Source: Pseudomonas sp. GV071
GTDB taxonomy: Bacteria > Pseudomonadota > Gammaproteobacteria > Pseudomonadales > Pseudomonadaceae
Assembly (NCBI RefSeq): GCF_003050835.1
Contig: NZ_QAOJ01000020.1
Location: 1-51,702 of the forward strand
Length of the DNA: 51,702 bases
Reading direction: 5' to 3'
Both the position numbers and the translations under genes were made by a program. The notes below the pieces were generated by a model. The model saw nothing but the letters and a program-made list of their open reading frames with translations. It was not told the DNA's origin and did not search any database. Positions 40,678 to 48,444 of the stretch are shown here, piece after piece (the first letter of the stretch is position 1; the number at the start of each line of letters is the position of its first letter).

Positions 40678-42813
40678 TTAAACCTCGAACTCAGCCTGCA
40701 ACGCCGCGCGCACGCAATACAACACGCCTTCCGACACCCGCCCGGCGAACTGTTCGGCAATCGCCGTTACGGCAGGCAATTCGCCGTCGGCATCGAGGAA
40801 CGCATCCTGAATTTCACCGAGCAACTCCGTTGGCAGATCCAGCGCCTGTTCAAGTGACAGCTGCTGGCGGCCGATGGCTTCGGCAAGCAGGCTGTAGACG
40901 TTCTTCTCGGTGCACTTGAGCTGGCTGGCGATCTGCTGCGGGGTCATACCAGCGCGGGCCAGGCTGACCAGTTCGTGACGGATATCGACCACCACCGGCG
41001 CCGTTTCCGCTGCGCCGCTGAGCACTTCGAGGAAGGCAGCGCCATAACGCTCCAACTTGCGCGCACCCACACCACTGACCTCGGCCATTTCTGCCAGCGA
41101 GCCGGGTTGGCTGCGGAGCATTTCCAGCAGCGTCGAGTCGGGGAAGATCACATACGGTGGCACCGCATGTTCCTCGGCCAGCTTGCGCCGCAGGGCGCGC
41201 AAGGCTTCCCACTGCTCGCGCTCGTCCGCGCGTACCAGTTGGCTGGCCGAGCTGCCGCCCGACGACGAGCCTTTGGCCGCCAGTTGCGGTTTCAGGTCGC
41301 GGCGCAGCTCCAGGCTCACTTCACCGCGCAGCAACGGCCGGCAGGTTTCGCTCAGGCGCAGGCCGCCATAGCCCTCAAGGTCGACATCAGCCAGACCGCG
41401 CGCCACCAGTTGGCGGAACAGCGAACGCCACTCACCTTCGCTCAGCGCTTTACCCATGCCGAACACCGACAGGTGCTGGTGGCCGCTGCTGCGTACTTTG
41501 TCGTTGTCACGGCCCAGCAGCACGTCCACCAGGTGGCCGACGCCATACCGCTGGCCACTGCGGAACACCGCCGACAGCGCCTGACGCGCAGGCTCGGTGG
41601 CGTCCCAGGTCTGCACGTTGTCGATGCAGTTGTCGCAATGCCCGCACGGGTTCGGCAACTCTTCATCGAAATACTTCAGCAGCGCCTGACGACGGCAACG
41701 AATCTGCTCACACAGCGCCAGCATGGCGTCGAGCTTGTGCTGTTCCAGACGCTTGTGGCGCTCGTCGCCCTCGGAGCTTTGCAGCATCTGCTTGAGGGTG
41801 ATCACGTCCTGCAGGCCGTAGGCCATCCAGGCATCCGCCGGCAACCCATCGCGGCCGGCGCGACCGGTTTCCTGGTAATAGGCCTCAAGGGATTTCGGCA
41901 GGTCGAGGTGGGCGACAAACCGCACGTTGGGTTTGTCGATGCCCATGCCAAAAGCGATGGTCGCCACCATGATCAGGCCTTCCTCGTTGAGGAAGCGTTT
42001 CTGGTGGTAGGCGCGCAATTCGTGGGGCAGCCCGGCGTGGTAAGGCAACGCGGGGAAACCTTCGGCGCTGAGGAAGGCGGCAACTTCTTCGACCTTCTTG
42101 CGCGACAGGCAGTAGACGATACCGGCATCGCCCTTGCGCTCCTTGAGGAAGGCCAGCAACTGCTTGCGCGGCTGCTCCTTGGGCACGATGCGGTAGAAAA
42201 TATTCGGTCGGTCAAAGCTCGACAGAAACCGCTCGGCGTTTTGCAGGTGCAAACGGGTGACGATTTCTTCGCGGGTACGCATGTCCGCCGTAGCGGTCAG
42301 GGCAATGCGCGGCACATTGGGGAACAGCGCGGCGAGCTGACCCAGTTGCAGGTATTCGGGGCGGAAGTCATGGCCCCATTGCGACACGCAGTGCGCTTCG
42401 TCGATGGCAAACAGGGCGATGTCCAGGTCCTGCAGGAACTCCAGCATGCGTGGCTGCACCAGGCGCTCCGGGGCCACGTAGAGCAGCTTGATTTCGTTGC
42501 GGCGAATGCGGTCGGCGATCTGCCGTTGCTCGGCAGCGCTCAGGGTTGAGTTCAGTGCCACGGCCGCCACACCGAGCTCGTCAAGGGTGGCGACCTGATC
42601 TTCCATCAGCGCAATCAGCGGCGACACCACCACCGCCAGACCAGGACGCAGCAGCGCCGGCACCTGGAAGCACAGCGACTTGCCGCCACCGGTGGGCATC
42701 AGGACCAGGGCGTCGCCACCGCTGGCTACGCGCTCGATGATCGCACCCTGACGCCCACGAAAGCTGTCGTAGCCAAAGACGTCTTTAAGGATGCGCAGAG
42801 CCGGTTCGAGCAT
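40678..42813 (-). CDS. recQ: ATP-dependent DNA helicase RecQ
   Basis: A 711-residue 3'-5' helicase for recombination repair. Walker A is LMPTGGGKSLCFQVPAL, the DEAH box is FAIDEAHCVSQWGHDFRPEY, and motif VI is ETGRAGRDGLPA. The RecQ zinc site is CRRQALLKYFDEELP..CGHCDNC. A winged helix and an HRDC domain (LRALRRKLAEEHAVPPYVIF) follow. About 100 residues longer than E. coli RecQ (609), it ends with a helix-turn-helix-like stretch (LARAGMTPQQIASQLKCTEKNVYSLL). The ATG at 42813 starts MLEPALRILKDVFGYDSFRG; the open frame extends upstream without family sequence. It is divergent from the UPF0149 gene. Confidence 0.95.
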   Translation of the reverse strand: MLEPALRILKDVFGYDSFRGRQGAIIERVASGGDALVLMPTGGGKSLCFQVPALLRPGLAVVVSPLIALMEDQVATLDELGVAAVALNSTLSAAEQRQIADRIRRNEIKLLYVAPERLVQPRMLEFLQDLDIALFAIDEAHCVSQWGHDFRPEYLQLGQLAALFPNVPRIALTATADMRTREEIVTRLHLQNAERFLSSFDRPNIFYRIVPKEQPRKQLLAFLKERKGDAGIVYCLSRKKVEEVAAFLSAEGFPALPYHAGLPHELRAYHQKRFLNEEGLIMVATIAFGMGIDKPNVRFVAHLDLPKSLEAYYQETGRAGRDGLPADAWMAYGLQDVITLKQMLQSSEGDERHKRLEQHKLDAMLALCEQIRCRRQALLKYFDEELPNPCGHCDNCIDNVQTWDATEPARQALSAVFRSGQRYGVGHLVDVLLGRDNDKVRSSGHQHLSVFGMGKALSEGEWRSLFRQLVARGLADVDLEGYGGLRLSETCRPLLRGEVSLELRRDLKPQLAAKGSSSGGSSASQLVRADEREQWEALRALRRKLAEEHAVPPYVIFPDSTLLEMLRSQPGSLAEMAEVSGVGARKLERYGAAFLEVLSGAAETAPVVVDIRHELVSLARAGMTPQQIASQLKCTEKNVYSLLAEAIGRQQLSLEQALDLPTELLGEIQDAFLDADGELPAVTAIAEQFAGRVSEGVLYCVRAALQAEFEV

Positions 42814-43023
42814 ATAAACCCCAAGCTGTTGCAGAAGTGCAGGCGGAAAAGCGCCGCAGTATACGTCAGCGCCCCTCCGCAATGGACGACGCCCATCGGT
42901 GATTGCCCGCGGAAAAATCTTGCAAAGCCGCAGAGCGCGCGAAAAAAATCTGCCAAGAGCGCCGCGCCAGCAGGCTATACAGGCTAAAATCCTGCGCATT
43001 CAGTCCTATTAGGTAGTGCCGTA

Positions 43024-43611
43024 ATGTCCTTCGCCGCGCAATTGACCCGCCTGCAAGCCTTTCTCGACGCCGATGAGCTGCATGAGGAAGCCCTGGACTA
43101 CGTGGCTGCCCACGGTTTTCTGACGGCGTTGTCGATCTGCACCGTGGACGTTCCCGAACGCGAGTGGATCGACGCGCTGTTCTCTGAAGCCCCGCACTAC
43201 CGTGACGACGCCGAGCGCGACGAAATCGAAGCCACCCTGATTCAACTCAAAGCCCACATCGGCCGCATGCTCGCCGCCGACGACGACCTTGAGCTGCCGT
43301 GCGAACTGGATCTGGGCGAAGAGCCGGACGACTCGGATATCCGCGGCTGGTGCATCGGTTTCATGGAAGGCGTGTTCATGCGCGAAGCCGCCTGGTTCGA
43401 AACCGCCGAAGAAGAAGTCAGCGAGCTGCTGCTGCCGATCATGGTCGGTTCCGGCCTGTTCGACGAAGAAGCCGAGTTCGCCGACATCGCCAAAGACGCC
43501 GACCTGATGGACGACATGGTCGAGCAGATCCCCGAAGCCCTCACCGCCCTCTTCCTGCTCTGCCAAGCCCCCGACGAAAAACCCGCGCTGCTCAAACCTC
43601 GCCACCACTGA
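43024..43611 (+). CDS. YecA/UPF0149 family protein
   Basis: A 195-residue acidic, all-helical protein with LDYVAAHGFLTALSICTVDVPEREWIDALF, and GWCIGFMEGVFMREAAWF, which is the core UPF0149 (YgfB/YecA) motif. It lacks the C-terminal SEC-C zinc motif found on some YecA proteins. The function is unknown; relatives are reported to affect gene regulation. AGGT lies before the ATG. The following DUF454 gene starts 13 bases after its stop, so they form an operon. Confidence 0.88.
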   Translation: MSFAAQLTRLQAFLDADELHEEALDYVAAHGFLTALSICTVDVPEREWIDALFSEAPHYRDDAERDEIEATLIQLKAHIGRMLAADDDLELPCELDLGEEPDDSDIRGWCIGFMEGVFMREAAWFETAEEEVSELLLPIMVGSGLFDEEAEFADIAKDADLMDDMVEQIPEALTALFLLCQAPDEKPALLKPRHH

Positions 43612-43624
43612 TTCTGGGCCGAGT

Positions 43625-44020
43625 GTGACGCGCCAAGTCCACGAAAACCGCAACCCCGCCGTACGCTACGCCCTGCTGACCCTTGGTTGGCTGAGCGTGG
43701 TGTTGGGTGTGGTCGGAATTTTTCTGCCGGTACTGCCGACCACGCCGTTCCTGTTGCTGGCGGCTGCCTGTTTTGCCCGCAGCTCCGAACGGTTCTACCG
43801 CTGGCTGGTCGACCATCCCAAGCTCGGCCCGTGGATTCGCGACTACCTCGACGGCAACGGTATTCCACTCAGGGGCAAGGTCTACGCCATTGGCCTGATG
43901 TGGCTGAGCATCAGTTTTTCCTGCTACCTGGTGCCGATGTTCTGGGCTCGCACCTTCATGCTTACCAGCGCGGTGTGCGTGACGATTTATATCGTGCGGC
44001 AGAAGACCCTGCAGCGCTGA
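43625..44020 (+). CDS. DUF454 (YbaN) family membrane protein
   Basis: A 131-residue inner-membrane protein. The first hydrophobic hairpin is LLTLGWLSVVLGVVGIFLPVLPTTPFLLLAAACFARS, with the PxLPTTPFLLL motif of DUF454/YbaN, then FYRWLVDHPKLGPWIRDYLDGNGIP, also typical. A second hydrophobic region is near the C-terminus. The function is unknown. The start GTG at 43625 is likely; another GTG overlaps it in a different frame. It is co-transcribed with the UPF0149 gene and converges on higA. Confidence 0.88.
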   Translation: MTRQVHENRNPAVRYALLTLGWLSVVLGVVGIFLPVLPTTPFLLLAAACFARSSERFYRWLVDHPKLGPWIRDYLDGNGIPLRGKVYAIGLMWLSISFSCYLVPMFWARTFMLTSAVCVTIYIVRQKTLQR

Positions 44021-44039
44021 TCCTCAGCCGCCCTGCGGA

Positions 44040-44345
44040 CTACGCTTGCGCCAACAACGGCTCAACGTTTTGCTCGATCTCTTCACCATTGGCCGCCAAG
44101 GCGACGCACAGCGCGTACTCACTCTGCAGATTCATCCAGAACTGCGCGGTGGTATCGAAGTAGCGACCCAGTCGAATCGCTACATCCGCCGTCACGCCAC
44201 GGCGCTCACGGACAATGTCGTTGATCGTCGGTGTCGAGACGTGCAAGGCACGCGCAAGCGCAGTCGGGGTGATACCCAGCGGCTGGAGAAACTCTTCGCG
44301 CAGAACCTCGCCCGGGTGAATAGCGCGCATCCCGTTAACAGGCAT
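44040..44345 (-). CDS. higA: HigA-type antitoxin
   Basis: A 101-residue XRE-type DNA-binding antitoxin. The HigA signature PVNGMRAIHPGEVLREEFLQPLGITPTALARALHV leads into the helix-turn-helix, and STPTINDIVRERRGVTADVAIRLGRYFDTTAQFWMNLQ is nearly family consensus. It neutralises HigB and represses its own operon. GAGGAGGT before the ATG is a much stronger ribosome binding site than that of the toxin, favouring antitoxin excess. It lies 11 bases downstream of higB, in the toxin-first order usual for higBA. Confidence 0.95.
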   Translation of the reverse strand: MPVNGMRAIHPGEVLREEFLQPLGITPTALARALHVSTPTINDIVRERRGVTADVAIRLGRYFDTTAQFWMNLQSEYALCVALAANGEEIEQNVEPLLAQA

Positions 44346-44356
44346 GGTCGACCTCC

Positions 44357-44635
44357 TCAGTGATAATCGACGATTTCAACATTTTCGGAACCCGCCTGCG
44401 TCCAGACAAAGCAGATGCGGAATTGACCATTGATCCTGATGCTGTGTTGACCCGCTCTATTGCCCTGCAGCGCCTCCAGCATATTGCCGGGCGGCGCCTT
44501 CAAGTCGCGAAGCTCAACAGCCGCATGCAACATAACGAGCTTGCGAGTGGCGGCGTTGAGGATATTGCCCCAGCGCCTGGAGCGGCCTGTCGCAAACAGC
44601 AGCTCAGTGTCCTTACAAGCAAAGTTCAGGATCAC
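44357..44635 (-). CDS. higB: HigB-type RelE-superfamily toxin
   Basis: A 92-residue ribosome-dependent mRNA interferase of the HigB/RelE family. Typical pieces are FACKDTELLFATGRSRRWGNI, LVMLHAAVELRDLKAPPGN, HSIRINGQFRICFVW and a C-terminal VEIVDYH with the terminal histidine. It starts with GTG at 44635 after AAGGAT. It is the first gene of the higBA operon; a candidate promoter and palindromic operator lie directly upstream. All family landmarks are present, so it is probably active. Confidence 0.93.
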   Translation of the reverse strand: MILNFACKDTELLFATGRSRRWGNILNAATRKLVMLHAAVELRDLKAPPGNMLEALQGNRAGQHSIRINGQFRICFVWTQAGSENVEIVDYH

Positions 44636-44644
44636 GCTTTAATC

Positions 44645-44694
44645 CTTAACGTTAAGCGTTAATTTAGTATTGGCCACTCCTGAGTCGCGGTCAA
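44645..44694 (-). promoter_or_regulatory. higBA promoter and operator
   Basis: On the minus strand TTGACC (44689-44694), a 17-base spacer and AATACT (44666-44671) form a promoter. Downstream, the perfect palindrome CTTAACGTTAAG (44645-44656) plus a further CGTTAA at 44657-44662 lies between the -10 and the higB start, a fitting place for HigA autorepression. Confidence 0.55.
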
Positions 44695-44795
44695 CCACCA
44701 GGAAGCCAACCCGAAGTAAAGGCGGCAGATTGCCGGTGGTCTGCCGAAGCGGGTAGTCAAATGGGATGCACGGTCATCGCAGCGAATCAGGCGCT

Positions 44796-44806
44796 CCCCC
44801 CCCCCC
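44796..44806. repeat. Run of eleven C bases
   Basis: Eleven consecutive C directly before the REPIN at 44810 and about 170 bases upstream of lapG. Tracts of this length are prone to slippage and also to sequencing error. Confidence 0.7.
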
Positions 44807-44809
44807 TTT

Positions 44810-44879
44810 TAGGAGCGGCTTCAGCCGCGATGCTTGGGCTTCTGAGCACGGAGGAATCAAGGCAGAAGCCGCCCCTACA
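44810..44879. repeat. REPIN element upstream of lapG
   Basis: The left arm TAGGAGCGGCTTCAGCCGCG begins at 44810; the right arm is a degraded inverted copy, GGCAGAAGCCGCCCCTACA, ending at 44879. Confidence 0.78.
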
Positions 44880-44974
44880 AAAAACCCCGCAAGCCGCTGA
44901 AATTTTCCCAGCGCAGCTACAGCAAATTCCCCGTCAACTGCCTAGAATCACTCCATCTTCGGCGGAGACGCGAC

Positions 44975-45676
44975 ATGCAGCTTCGGCAGCGCAATCAAGG
45001 ACGACTCGGGCGCCTGCCTCTGGCACGCGTCGGCCTGTCGTTGCTGCTGGCGCTGTTGGTGGGGGTAGCCAGTGTCTATGCCAATTGGGACTTCGCCGTC
45101 ATCCTCAAAACGGCCGAGAGCCGCTACGGCAAGTTGGGTGACGCGAAGGAGCGTATCGTCGCCTGGAGCGACTTGATCAACGCCAGCGGCGAGCTGCCGG
45201 AAAACGAAAAACTCGCTGTGGTGAACAAGTTCTTCAACCGTGAACTGCGCTTTGTCGACGATGCACGCAACTGGCGCCAGGAAGACTACTGGGCCACGCC
45301 GCTGGAGGCGCTGGTCAAAGGCGCCGGCGATTGTGAGGACTATTCCATCGCCAAATATTTCACCCTGCGCCGCCTGGGTATTCCCAGCGAAAAGCTGCGC
45401 ATCACGTACGTTAAGGCGCTGAACTACAACCAGGCGCACATGGTCCTGACCTACTACTCCAGCCCCACGGCGCAGCCGCTGGTGCTGGACAATCTGATCG
45501 GCGATATTCGCCCCGCCTCGCAACGCAAAGATCTATTACCGGTGTATTCCTTCAATGCCGAAGGTCTGTACCTGCCGGGTTCCACTGGCAAACGTAGTGA
45601 CACCAAAAAGCTTTCGCGCTGGCAGGACTTGTTGAAAAAAATGAATGCCGAAGGCTTTGCCGTTGGTGAGGGTTAG
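44975..45676 (+). CDS. lapG: LapG periplasmic cysteine protease
   Basis: A 233-residue transglutaminase-like (BTLCP) protease that cuts the N-terminus of large surface adhesins such as LapA or CdrA, releasing cells from surfaces. An N-terminal signal or anchor is at about 18-36. The triad is C120 in GAGDCEDYS, H155 in YNQAHMVLTYY and D172 in LVLDNLIG. The acidic residues around the Cys fit the calcium site described for LapG. GGAGA precedes the ATG. lapD starts ten bases after the stop, giving one operon in which the protease and its c-di-GMP-controlled inhibitor are made together. Confidence 0.95.
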   Translation: MQLRQRNQGRLGRLPLARVGLSLLLALLVGVASVYANWDFAVILKTAESRYGKLGDAKERIVAWSDLINASGELPENEKLAVVNKFFNRELRFVDDARNWRQEDYWATPLEALVKGAGDCEDYSIAKYFTLRRLGIPSEKLRITYVKALNYNQAHMVLTYYSSPTAQPLVLDNLIGDIRPASQRKDLLPVYSFNAEGLYLPGSTGKRSDTKKLSRWQDLLKKMNAEGFAVGEG

Positions 45677-45685
45677 GAGAACCTT

Positions 45686-47629
45686 ATGTCGTTACTCAAA
45701 CAGCTGTTTCTCGCCATCTGCCTGTTTCTGGTGGTGGCCTTTACCGGCAGTTTCATCGCCAGCGTGGAGAGCTCGCGCGAGCAGTTGCTCAGCCAGTTGC
45801 GCTCCCACGCCCAGGACGCTGCCACCGCGCTGGCGCTGTCAATGACCCCGCATATCGACGACCCGGCAATGATCGAGCTGATGGTCAGTTCGGTGTTCGA
45901 CAGCGGCTATTACGCCACCATCCGTGTCGTGCGCGTGGACAACGGCGAGACGATGGTGGAGCGACGCACAACCACCACCACCGACAACGTGCCGGCCTGG
46001 TTCGTCAAGCTGATCAACCTGCAGCCCGAAGGCGGCGACGCCATGATCATGCGCGGCTGGGACCAGGCCGCACGCGTGGAAGTGCTCAGCCATCCACAAT
46101 TCGCCCTGGCCAAACTGTGGGACAGCGCTGTCGGCAGCGCGGCCTGGCTGCTGCTTTGCGGGCTGGTCAGTTCGATCCTCGGTGGCTGGTTGCTACGCAC
46201 CCAACTGAAACCCCTCGACAATATGGTCCAGCAGGCCCACGCCATCAGCCGCCGCGAGTTCTTCACCCTGCCTCGCGTGCCACGCACCCCGGAATTGAAA
46301 CGGGTGGTGCTGGCGATGAATCAGATGGTGGAAAAACTCAAAACCCTGTTCGCCGAAGAAGCCGCACGCAGCGAAAAACTGCGCGAAGAAGCCTACCAGG
46401 ACACCCTCACCGGCCTGGCCAACCGCCGCCTGTTCGACATCAACCTGGCCAACCAGCTCACCACTCAGGAACAGAACACCGAGGGTTACCTGATCATGCT
46501 GCGGGTCAACGACCTCGGCGGCCTCAACCAACGCCTCGGCGGCCAACGCACCGATGCCCTGATTGGTGCGATTGGCGAGCTGCTCAAACGTCTGCTTGAT
46601 CACCCTGACCGCAGCGACTGGCTGGCCTCGCGCAGCCGCGGCGGTGAGTTCACCCTGCTGGCGCCCGGCTTGTCTGGTGAAGATGCAGACCGCCTTGCCC
46701 TGCAACTGATGGACAGCCTGGAAAGCCTGCGCCAGACCGGCGCCAGCGATTGCACGCCGGTCGCCCACCTGGGCATTGCCGCATTCCGCCCCGGCGAAGA
46801 AGTGCCGGCGGTGATCAGCCGTGGCGACCAGGCCCTGGCCCAGGCGCAAAGCAACAGCGCCAAGTTCTGGGAGCGCCTCGACGACTTCAACGCAGGCCCC
46901 AGCCAAAGCCTCAACGACTGGCGCAGCTGGATCGACGAAGCCCTCAACAAAGGCAAATTGGAGCTGTATTTCCAACCGGTGGTGGACTGCGCCGACAGCC
47001 GTGCCGTGCTGCACCACAAAGTGCTGGCGCGCTTGATCGACCCACAAGGCGAAGCGATTGCCGCCGGCCGCTTCCTGCCCTGGATCGAACGCCTGGGTTG
47101 GGCCGCGCGCTTTGACCTGGCGATGCTCAAACACGCCCTCGCCCACCTGGCCGCGCATCAGCAACCGATCGCCCTCAGCTTGTCGGCGGCCACCTTGCGC
47201 GAAAGCGAAGCGCAGGCGCAATTGATCGCCCTGCTCAGGGAAAACCCGGCGCAAGCGGCGCTGATGACCCTGGAAGTGGACGAGCGCCACCTGCCGCCAC
47301 CGGCCGAACTGGAGCGCCTGAGTCAGGCCGTACATGCCGCCGGTTTCAACCTGGGGCTGCAGCACTTTGGTGGGCGTTTCAGTTTGATTGGCAACCTGAC
47401 GCACCTGGGCTTGGCGTACTTAAAGGTGGATGGCACCTACATCCGCGCCATCGATCAGGAAAGCGACAAGCGCATATTTATCGAGGCGATGTTCCGGGCA
47501 ACCAACAGCATTGATCTGCCATTGATCGCGGAGATGGTGGAGACCGAGGGCGAGTTGTTGGCGCTCAGGGAGCTGGGCATCAAGGGCGCCATGGGACGTT
47601 TGATTGGGGCGCCAGCGCCCTGGGCTTGA
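45686..47629 (+). CDS. lapD: LapD c-di-GMP receptor with degenerate GGDEF-EAL
   Basis: A 647-residue inner-membrane receptor. TM1 is at about 5-27, followed by a periplasmic PAS-like domain that holds LapG, TM2 at about 152-175, then a HAMP/S-helix (LKPLDNMVQQAHAISRREF). The GGDEF domain is degenerate, with RGGEF in SRSRGGEFTLLA, and the EAL motif is replaced by KVLARL, so it should bind but neither make nor break c-di-GMP. The periplasmic tryptophan segment RGWDQAARVEVL and C-terminal GAPAPW fit the family. High c-di-GMP lets LapD sequester LapG, sparing the adhesin. The adhesin and its secretion genes are not in the window. Confidence 0.95.
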   Translation: MSLLKQLFLAICLFLVVAFTGSFIASVESSREQLLSQLRSHAQDAATALALSMTPHIDDPAMIELMVSSVFDSGYYATIRVVRVDNGETMVERRTTTTTDNVPAWFVKLINLQPEGGDAMIMRGWDQAARVEVLSHPQFALAKLWDSAVGSAAWLLLCGLVSSILGGWLLRTQLKPLDNMVQQAHAISRREFFTLPRVPRTPELKRVVLAMNQMVEKLKTLFAEEAARSEKLREEAYQDTLTGLANRRLFDINLANQLTTQEQNTEGYLIMLRVNDLGGLNQRLGGQRTDALIGAIGELLKRLLDHPDRSDWLASRSRGGEFTLLAPGLSGEDADRLALQLMDSLESLRQTGASDCTPVAHLGIAAFRPGEEVPAVISRGDQALAQAQSNSAKFWERLDDFNAGPSQSLNDWRSWIDEALNKGKLELYFQPVVDCADSRAVLHHKVLARLIDPQGEAIAAGRFLPWIERLGWAARFDLAMLKHALAHLAAHQQPIALSLSAATLRESEAQAQLIALLRENPAQAALMTLEVDERHLPPPAELERLSQAVHAAGFNLGLQHFGGRFSLIGNLTHLGLAYLKVDGTYIRAIDQESDKRIFIEAMFRATNSIDLPLIAEMVETEGELLALRELGIKGAMGRLIGAPAPWA

Positions 47630-47727
47630 TCGGGGGCGTAGCACTTGAACAGGCGGCGGACCGACGCTGGGCAAATCAGTGGTCCGCCGATGCGCAACGT
47701 CGCTGGCAGCACAGCCCACAAAAGCGA

Positions 47728-47745
47728 ACCGCCCCGAAGGGCGGT
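47728..47745 (-). terminator. Terminator downstream of the isochorismatase-like gene
   Basis: ACCGCCC/GGGCGGT stem with a CGAA loop; on the minus strand it is followed by TCGCTTTTGTG, a moderate T-run. It lies 26 bases past the stop at 47772. Confidence 0.65.
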
Positions 47746-47771
47746 CCGCTACTACCGATCACTGATAACCC

Positions 47772-48389
47772 TCAGCTCTTCTGCGAATAGCTCTGCATCA
47801 AGTTGGCATACGCCGGCAGATGCCCGCCCAGAATCGCGCCAAACCCTTCAATGTCATTGCGCCAATCGCGCTGCAACTCACAGCCCACCGCAAACCAGTT
47901 CATCAATTGCGCGCCGGCCTCCACCATGCGGCTCAAGGCCGACTCACGCACCAGCGGGTTGAAGGTGCCCGACGCATCGGTCACCACAAACACATCAAAG
48001 CCCTCCTCCAGCGCCGCCAGCGTCGGGAACGCCACGCACACGTCAGTCACCACACCGGCAATGATGATCTGCTTGCGGCCAGTCGCCTTTACCGCCGCGA
48101 CGAAATCGGGGTTGTCCCAGGCATTGATCTGCCCTGGGCGGGCGATGTACGGCGCATCCGGAAACTTGGCTTTCAGCTCAGGCACCATCGGCCCGTTGGG
48201 ACCGTTTTCGAAGCTGGTGGTGAGGATGGTTGGCAGCTTGAAGAACGCAGCGATATCGGCCAGCGCCAGCACGTTGTTCTTGAACTCGTCCGGAGTGAAA
48301 TCACGCACCAGCGAGATCAGGCCGGCCTGGTGGTCGACCAGCAGAACCACGGCGTTGTCTTTGTCCAAGCGGTTGTATTTCTTGCTCAT
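47772..48389 (-). CDS. Isochorismatase-like cysteine hydrolase (YcaC type)
   Basis: A 205-residue cysteine hydrolase. The catalytic Asp is in VVLLVDHQAGL and the nucleophile Cys in IIAGVVTDVCVAFPTLAAL, with the cis-peptide VT before it, all features of the isochorismatase/YcaC family. The substrate is unknown; YcaC itself has no settled reaction. It is the last gene of a minus-strand series with a Tat-exported amidohydrolase, 55 bases apart, and has a hairpin terminator. The Pro/Trp-containing N-terminal half (IARPGQINAWDNPDFV) is typical of the YcaC branch. Confidence 0.9.
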   Translation of the reverse strand: MSKKYNRLDKDNAVVLLVDHQAGLISLVRDFTPDEFKNNVLALADIAAFFKLPTILTTSFENGPNGPMVPELKAKFPDAPYIARPGQINAWDNPDFVAAVKATGRKQIIIAGVVTDVCVAFPTLAALEEGFDVFVVTDASGTFNPLVRESALSRMVEAGAQLMNWFAVGCELQRDWRNDIEGFGAILGGHLPAYANLMQSYSQKS

Positions 48390-48444
48390 GATGACTCCTT
48401 GAAATGCCGGGCCCGCGATCGGGCCCGAAGGTTAAAAACCGGAT

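Noticed and set aside
40975..42549. A 524-codon open frame on the plus strand opposite recQ
   Set aside because: All RecQ motifs are on the minus strand; this frame is a shadow.
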